The translations under genes and the position numbers were made by a program. Under the pieces are notes generated by a model. The model did not search any database. It had not been told where the DNA came from and saw only the letters and a list, made by a program, of their open reading frames with translations. Positions 9,301 through 12,223 of a stretch of 12,223 nucleotides of DNA are shown here, piece by piece. This stretch comes from Hyphochytrium catenoides (lineage: Eukaryota > Sar > Hyphochytriomycetes > Hyphochytriales > Hyphochytriaceae), in the NCBI GenBank assembly GCA_900088475.1, contig FLMG01002199.1, positions 13,670 through 25,892 on the forward strand, in the 5' to 3' direction. Each line of letters starts with the position of its first letter. The first letter of the stretch is position 1.

Positions 9301-11228
9301 AGCAAACGAAGAGATGGTGATAACCGTCAGTCAGCATGGCTGACAGCGGAGCCTACGAGAAAGGCATAACTGGACAAAAAATATGAGGGAGCGAGTGGTA
9401 GAAGGGAGATGCGGCGGGAGAGAGTTAAAGAATACATTGCAACGCCTAAGTAGCGCCTTTCACGAAGAGGAACTAGGATTTTAGGAGCGGAGACCACCAC
9501 GAAGGTAAACCTTTCCCTAAATTCCTTCCCTTGGGCTTCTGCCTCCTTTTCACCCGTTCTCCCTTCCACCCTAACTTCTCTGATCCTATAGTTTCTCACA
9601 TCTTCCGGCTTGAAAGGCGGGTTTCCAGTTCCATTTGTGGCAGGGCCAAAAGTTGAGCCAAAAGCTCCTCCTCCGCCAAAAGTGCTTGAGCCAAAGCCTC
9701 CAGTGGGCTGTGTCGAGCCGAAGGTACTCGTCGATCCCCCGAAAGGAGAGGGAGAGGTCGTAGCGCCAAACGGAGATGTAGATGTGGTGCCAAAGGCAGA
9801 GGTAGAAGTAGAGCTAGCGCCAAAAGGAGAAGGGGATGAAGCCGGGGCTCCAAAGGGACTGCTAGTCGCTCCGAAGGCAGAGGTTGAAGGAGCACCAAAT
9901 GGTGAGGCGGTAGTGGTGCTTCCAAAAGGGGAGGTGTTGGCCGCTGGCGTCGAAAAGGCAGATGTCTGGGCACCGAAAGCTCCTACAATGCAAGAGTAGA
10001 GGGATGAGTCCATCCACCATTCAGGGTTCCCGTTGCAACAAGACGGAGAAGACAATAGCAAGGCGATTCACATTCGGAAGACACATAGAACGAGGCCCAA
10101 GACGAGAAGGCTGGATATGAGGACAATGGACCTTGTGATAGCATAAGCAAAGACAATCGTCCGGAGTGATGTTAGACAAACAGACGAGGAGCAAGTGCAG
10201 CCAGATACTACCAAGCGGAGGATTAAAGTTTGGAGCAAGGGAAGTAATATCGGTGCCGAGGTGAGAGAGGAGCTAAGCGCTGCTGTGCGAGTAAGCTCAC
10301 ACAACTAACGAGAAGAAGAATGCCTACCCGTTCCGGAGGTAGAAGCTCCAAAAGGAGATGGACTTGAGCTGCCAAATGTTGTTGTCCCGGAGCCAAAGGC
10401 TGGTGCAGGAGTACTCTAAAAGTGAACCAGGGTCAGGGTTGCAGGCAGCAGAGGAGGATCAGGAGCCGCAACAATAAGTGAGGAGAGGATTGAGAGTCCA
10501 AACAGCAAAGGAGACAAGACAGGGCTTGCGACAGAGGGTCATGAAGGACAAGGAGCGGGTCACACAGAAGTGATAGAGGGAAGCCCCCCAAAGTAACGGA
10601 AAGGGTAAATAACACGGCAGAAGCACGGGGAAAGAAGAATAGAAGTAGGAGACTGATGCACGCAGCAAAGAGAGAGGAATCAAGGGGATCGGCAGGAGGA
10701 TTGTTAGCACGTACAGAGCCAAAGAGCGGTTTGCTCGCTGTTGATCCAAAGGTGCTGGTGCCTCCAAAGCCCTATGGAGCGTAGTCAGGTTTCGTTGCGG
10801 CGGCGGATGAAGAGCAGCTCGAGAAAATTGAAGGGAGAGAGGAGCCAAGAGCGCAGAGACAACGAATTTGGCCGACAAGAAAGACAGAGGCTCAGGGTAG
10901 ACCATAGCTTGAGAGACTAAAGCAACAAAGAAAGCCCCCGCTGGCTGCTTTAGTAACTTACCGTGTTGCCAAAGCCGGGAGTAGTGCCGGTAGTTGAAGC
11001 ACCAAAGCCTGACGAAGGCGTAGAGCTCCCAAACAGCCCGCCACCGGCGTTCGTTGTAGAGCCGAACGCTACATGTCATTGTCAACGCGTGACCGTAAGA
11101 AGAGGAAAGCGTGCAGTGAGAACCACTGAGGACTACTTGTTACCTGGCGTCGTGGACCCCCCAAAGGGCGAAGAAGTGGCTCCAAATGGCGAAGAAGAGG
11201 AGCCGAAGGCTCCCGTGGTGCCAAACAT
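371..11228 (-). CDS. NUP98: Nup98-Nup96 precursor, nuclear pore complex protein (22 exons)
   Basis: Precursor of two nucleoporins: Nup98 (FG barrier, transport and mRNA-export docking) and Nup96 (Y-complex scaffold). Exons I join: 11228-11144, 11068-10962, 10771-10715, 10415-10328, 9982-9600, 9253-9136, 8894-8442, 8086-6182, 6107-5500, about 5419-5229, about 5184-5019, about 4820-4688, 4505-4299, 4183-4017, 3870-3532, 3336-3199, 3010-2645, 2335-2087, 1726-1514, 1202-1060, 860-772, 588-371. All introns start GT and end AG, and phases agree at every join. The total is about 6,420 nt, near 2,140 residues; the human precursor is around 1,800. The start ATG (MFG...) follows an in-frame TGA at 11273-11271. 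Order seen: FG repeats, GLEBS, FG repeats, linker, ubiquitin-like segment, autoproteolytic domain, acidic linker, SFR..WGPN segment, helical Nup96 body. Identification is from remembered family motifs, not a search. Exons 10 and 11 and the 5' end of exon 12 are uncertain. Confidence 0.95.
695..713. repeat. Short telomere-like motif in intron 21
   Basis: The plus strand reads ttttagggttagggttagg: one TTTTAGGG-like unit, one TTAGGG and a partial third. It lies inside intron 21 (771-589), between exon 21 and the last exon. It is too short to be a telomere and may be a chance or interstitial telomere-type repeat. Confidence 0.6.
1203..1513 (-). other. Intron 19, 311 nt, with purine tract and short tandem repeat
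   Basis: Donor GTAAGC after DLSQLS and acceptor gttcttcaatag before EWGLNGG, phase 0-0. The sense strand of the donor-side half is purine-rich (about 1500-1385). It includes a 13-nt unit present twice, 15 nt apart, at 1474-1486 and 1489-1501 on the plus strand (ccttctcagcctg). Confidence 0.85.
1474..1501. repeat. Tandem 13-nt direct repeat in intron 19
   Basis: The plus-strand unit ccttctcagcctg occurs at 1474-1486 and 1489-1501, separated by two C bases. It looks like a small replication-slippage duplication next to the exon 19 donor. No function is apparent. Confidence 0.7.
1727..2086 (-). other. Intron 18, 360 nt
   Basis: Consensus donor GTAAGT after RLRVPDT and acceptor attgctaag before WIAEAK, phase 0-0. 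The joined sequence matches human RVPAKWIHEAK. Otherwise featureless, apart from pyrimidine-rich stretches. Confidence 0.88.
2336..2644 (-). other. Intron 17, 309 nt, purine-rich
   Basis: Donor GTAGGC after SILE and acceptor ggctttctgcag before ALGQNVD, phase 0-0. The sense strand has a long G+A-rich tract (about 2517-2461) that stays open in several frames, creating false open frames. Splicing is supported because [15 protein letters not shown]...[14 protein letters not shown] then follows human Nup96 (VLRALNY...QLESEGLWEWAIFV). Confidence 0.87.
4299..4820 (-). other. Nup96 Sec13-binding segment (SFR..WGPN motif), exons 12-13
   Basis: Exon 12 (about 4820-4688) encodes [18 protein letters not shown]; exon 13 (4505-4299) continues [20 protein letters not shown]. 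This corresponds to the strongly conserved DMALFMGRSFRVGWGPN motif of human Nup96. In the family this segment donates strands that complete the Sec13 beta-propeller. The join is phase 1 (G/GG) and gives WGPNGELVNLG, as expected. The usual V-G after SFR is C-S here. Exon 12 may instead start at 4862, after aactag, in the same frame; I chose the acceptor after the long pyrimidine tract ending ctttaag. The remainder of exon 13 is less conserved. Confidence 0.87.
5019..5419 (-). other. Nup96 linker exons 10-11, boundaries unresolved
   Basis: Coding must cross this stretch to join exon 9 to the WGPN exon, but the sequence is poorly conserved. Exon 11 probably starts at 5184, after a pyrimidine-rich acceptor (tctctccaatag), and runs to about 5019, encoding a P/S/A-rich linker ([20 protein letters not shown]). 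Its donor, GTCCTG, is weak. For exon 10 three reading frames each allow a phase-compatible exon: 5419-5229 (best acceptor, but leaving a 44-nt intron), 5390-5281 (poor acceptor, introns of 109 and 96 nt) and 5346-5225. I list the first, with low confidence; the choice changes the protein by a few tens of residues. Confidence 0.4.
5500..5964 (-). other. N-terminal acidic linker of Nup96
   Basis: After the cleavage site exon 9 encodes [19 protein letters not shown], a low-complexity K/P/S region and a second acidic patch ([20 protein letters not shown]). Next comes [20 protein letters not shown], then a basic tail. The [16 protein letters not shown] segment resembles the conserved LGINPHVLQIMKASLL-like motif near the start of human Nup96, so the order is as in the family. 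The exon probably ends at the strong donor GTGAGT (exon end 5500, phase 0). A weaker GTTCGT donor lies 5 nt further 5' on the sense strand. Confidence 0.85.
5965..6460 (-). other. Nup98 autoproteolytic domain with HF/S cleavage site
   Basis: Exon 8 ends with the start of the domain: [19 protein letters not shown], then [41 protein letters not shown] and [11 protein letters not shown]. Exon 9 completes it with [20 protein letters not shown] and GLDD. This matches the animal domain, which has FTIGRKGYGSI, DDIVHI, LNRKAEVTL and HFSKYGL. The family cleaves itself between F and S of HF/S. Here H is encoded at 5973-5971, F at 5970-5968 and S at 5967-5965, near residues 1111-1113. The key H, F and S are all present, so cleavage is expected. 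A 74-nt intron (6181-6108) interrupts the domain at LEG/ILP. The domain also anchors Nup98 at the pore in known systems. Confidence 0.95.
6108..6181 (-). other. Intron 8, 74 nt, inside the autoproteolytic domain
   Basis: Sense-strand donor GTAGAC follows LEG and acceptor ctatcag precedes ILPAQDT; the phase is 1-1. The intron is pyrimidine-rich and contains no stop in the upstream frame, so reading continues through it into a wrong frame of exon 9 and stops at about 5844. Its length is not a multiple of three. Splicing is needed to restore the family sequence through HF/S. Confidence 0.88.
6835..7071 (-). other. Predicted ubiquitin-like (beta-grasp) domain inserted in Nup98 linker
   Basis: About 77 residues of exon 8 (roughly 770-847 of the precursor) follow the ubiquitin pattern. 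There is a first hairpin (SLEVIFMD, then VKVDFSE) and a [12 protein letters not shown] helix in the place of ubiquitin's TIENVKAKI helix. A proline-containing loop then leads to [15 protein letters not shown], resembling ubiquitin's QRLIFAGKQLEDG. After SRISELL, a final strand RRLQVAI resembles LHLVLRL. There is no C-terminal GG, and the chain continues into the linker, so it is probably a fixed domain and not a conjugated modifier. Human and plant Nup98 have no such domain that I know of. The assignment is by eye only; another small alpha/beta fold remains possible. Confidence 0.6.
7175..7330 (-). other. Conserved Nup98 linker motif (basic stretch plus SPDLFL...KHLVI)
   Basis: Exon 8 encodes a basic stretch, [19 protein letters not shown], followed by [18 protein letters not shown]. 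Nup98 proteins from distant eukaryotes have, after the FG region, an R/P-rich stretch and then a short segment ending in a KKLVI/KHLVI-like core; this matches that pattern. It marks the boundary between the disordered FG region and the C-terminal part. I recognise the pattern from memory and attribute no catalytic role to it. Confidence 0.65.
7550..8894 (-). other. Second FG-repeat block of Nup98 (exon 7 and first part of exon 8)
   Basis: Exon 7 (8894-8442, 453 nt, phase 1-1) and the first roughly 530 nt of exon 8 encode dense FG repeats. Units include [22 protein letters not shown] and FFGQ, separated by S, T, G, A and P spacers. Both GLFG-like and SPFG/SxFG units occur. A 355-nt intron (8441-8087) separates the exons; the join restores [13 protein letters not shown]. 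After about 7550 the FG pattern gives way to a charged linker. The block should form the cohesive, transport-receptor-binding part of Nup98. The opposite strand also has a long proline-rich open frame here, which I read as a shadow of the repeats. Confidence 0.9.
8087..8441 (-). other. Intron 7, 355 nt
   Basis: Donor GTACGA after GLGTG and acceptor ccgattgcag before the FG sequence of exon 8, phase 1-1. One minus-strand frame is open right through it, but in exon 7 that frame is not the FG-coding one, so I do not read it as coding. Confidence 0.82.
9136..9626 (-). other. GLEBS motif (Gle2/Rae1-binding), split by intron 5
   Basis: The end of exon 5 encodes GNPPFKPED (9626-9600). After a 346-nt intron, exon 6 (9253-9136) continues [20 protein letters not shown] and then [14 protein letters not shown]. 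The block [18 protein letters not shown] closely follows the known GLEBS consensus, including the EELRxEDYQ core of human Nup98. In the family this segment binds the WD40 protein Gle2/Rae1 and links Nup98 to mRNA export. The join is phase 0 (GAT/GAT), and the motif only becomes complete after splicing, which supports the intron. It lies at about residues 232-275, between the two FG blocks, as in other Nup98 proteins. Confidence 0.93.
9254..9599 (-). other. Intron 5, 346 nt, between the GLEBS halves
   Basis: Donor GTGAGA after PPFKPED; acceptor aattcactag before DKDASG; phase 0-0. Splicing joins the two halves of the GLEBS motif. I see no RNA gene or further coding pattern inside it. Confidence 0.85.
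9627..11228 (-). other. First FG-repeat block of Nup98 (exons 1-5)
   Basis: Exons 1-5 encode about 230 residues rich in G, S, T, A and F, with repeated AFG, SPFG, TFG and LFG units and almost no charged residues. It starts [17 protein letters not shown]. This composition is typical of intrinsically disordered FG nucleoporins, whose FG units bind transport receptors and form the pore permeability barrier. The coding is split by introns of 75, 190, 299 and 345 nt. Exon 3 is only 57 nt and phase 0-0, so skipping it would keep the frame. The position N-terminal to the GLEBS motif is where animal and fungal Nup98 proteins carry their first FG block. Confidence 0.9.
9983..10327 (-). other. Intron 4, 345 nt
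   Basis: Donor GTAGGC and acceptor cattgtag, phase 1-1, between FG exons 4 and 5. No coding signal or recognisable RNA gene seen inside. Confidence 0.8.
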
Positions 11229-12223
11229 CGTGGCTGTTCTCTGCTTCTTAACTTTCGCGTGAAGACTCGGTCACCTATATGTTCCTAGCTTTGAAGATAG
11301 CTGCACGGCCGTGGCGGCCGCCCCTGCCTGCAAGGAGGCGACGGCTTCGCCACTTCTTTAGTTCAAGGTACTAAGATATCTCTCGTCCTGGATAAGTGCA
11401 GCACTTTCTCTGTCTCAGTCTGCCCTGGTCGTAGGCAATGAATGAGCCGCGGCAGTGATGCTGCAAGAAGCTCGGCTGCCGATCCTCAAGCCATAGATTT
11501 TGAATTGCAATCTACATAAGGTGCTGGTCCCTAATATTATCTTAGGGGATCTGCCCTCCACCATCCGCAAAAATCTCTCCTAGGAGAGCTCCCCCTGGAC
11601 AATAAAGTGTGGGTGGGGCCTTGGTTGGAGACCCATCCGAGTAAATGTATATGAAATGGATATCACAAGGGTGGGTGGATTGGCTTCTGGGGGAGGTGTG
11701 AGACTTAATCTTTGTGTCTGTCATCATTCCGTTTCTCAGTTCTGAAGCTTTGCGGAGCGAATCTTCATGGATCTCCAGATTTAATATCTCTACCTGCACC
11801 GCCCAGCAGGCCAGCGGAGCGCGTGAGGGCGAGGCTGCCATGACGCTATGACTTGACGCTGCCTAACAAATAAGATAGCTTATCACGATAACTAGGGGCA
11901 GTAATGGTGGGAGCAAGCATTAGGGGCCATGATCAATTACCAGTATAGAGAGGATCACTGCTACGCAGGTCCACGCGTCAGCAACTTCTTCTGTTAAAGT
12001 TTGTCTGCTCGCAGTGCCAAAGGGTTAGAGTCTTATGATCTATATAGAGTAGGATTCGGATTAGTGGAAGCGCTTTAGTTTATACTATCCCCGCAGCTAT
12101 TTAAGCAGCAAGAAAGAAGAGAATGAGAAGCCAACGCAAGCGACAGACAGCAATTTCATTATGTTTGCTGCACCAGTAGGTGCAGACGGACGGCACAGTT
12201 TCCAAGTTAACTGTTAAAGAAAT
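11229..12223. other. Upstream region of NUP98-96, no convincing gene
   Basis: About 1 kb containing the presumed 5' untranslated region and promoter of the minus-strand gene. An in-frame TGA at 11273-11271 bounds the coding start. The longest open frame is 99 codons on the minus strand (11841-11542), starting MAASPSRAPLACWAVQ and containing an IYIYSDGSPT segment; I do not recognise it. On the plus strand near the right edge, a TATTTAAG sequence (about 12099-12106) precedes ATG codons at 12124 and 12160, which could be the start of a divergent gene but cannot be supported. No tRNA, rRNA or mobile-element ends seen. Confidence 0.4.

Larger units (their letters stand above)
8543..11066 (-). repeat. 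Near-identical FG-coding unit in exons 2 and 7
   Basis: The segments at 11020-11066 (exon 2) and 8543-8586 (exon 7) are close copies. The first 28 nt differ at three positions, one codon-sized indel and some substitutions follow, and the last 11 nt are identical. Both encode FGSx[11 protein letters not shown]-like sequence. Coordinates span both copies; the DNA between them is not part of the repeat. It suggests FG units spread by duplication within the gene. Confidence 0.6.

Overview
The window is nuclear DNA from an intron-rich eukaryote, probably a protist or alga. It is filled almost entirely by one minus-strand gene: the NUP98-NUP96 precursor of the nuclear pore complex. I joined 22 exons by hand from the start ATG at 11228 to the stop at 371. 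Every junction has GT..AG ends and keeps the reading phase. The spliced protein is about 2,110-2,140 residues, depending on one uncertain exon. The lineage cannot be fixed from the window. The 44-360 nt introns, simple purine tracts and TTAGGG-like motif are compatible with several algal or alveolate groups, and I see nothing bacterial.

Layout in gene order (right to left). 12223-11229 is upstream DNA with no convincing gene. 11228-9627 encodes the first FG-repeat block, starting MFG. 9626-9136 holds the GLEBS motif (Gle2/Rae1 binding), split by an intron. 8894 to about 7550 is the second FG block. About 7330-7175 is the conserved linker with SPDLFL. About 7071-6835 is a predicted ubiquitin-like domain not expected in this protein. 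About 6460-5965 is the Nup98 autoproteolytic domain, ending in the HF/S cleavage site. The Nup96 half follows: an acidic linker (5964-5500), a poorly resolved linker (about 5419-5019), the SFR..WGPN Sec13-binding segment (4820-4299) and the alpha-helical solenoid (4183-371).

Self-cleavage after HF should release an FG nucleoporin (transport barrier, Gle2 docking, mRNA export) and a Nup96 scaffold subunit (Y-complex, Sec13 partner) from one transcript. At the left edge, a partial plus-strand reading frame ending at 256 may be the tail of a convergent gene, only 114 bp from the NUP98-96 stop. A purine-rich simple repeat lies within it.

I found no new multi-gene system. The most notable feature is the ubiquitin-like fold embedded in the Nup98 half. 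Smaller points are an intron inside the autoproteolytic domain, recent-looking duplication between FG exons, purine tracts in introns and a short telomere-like motif in intron 21.
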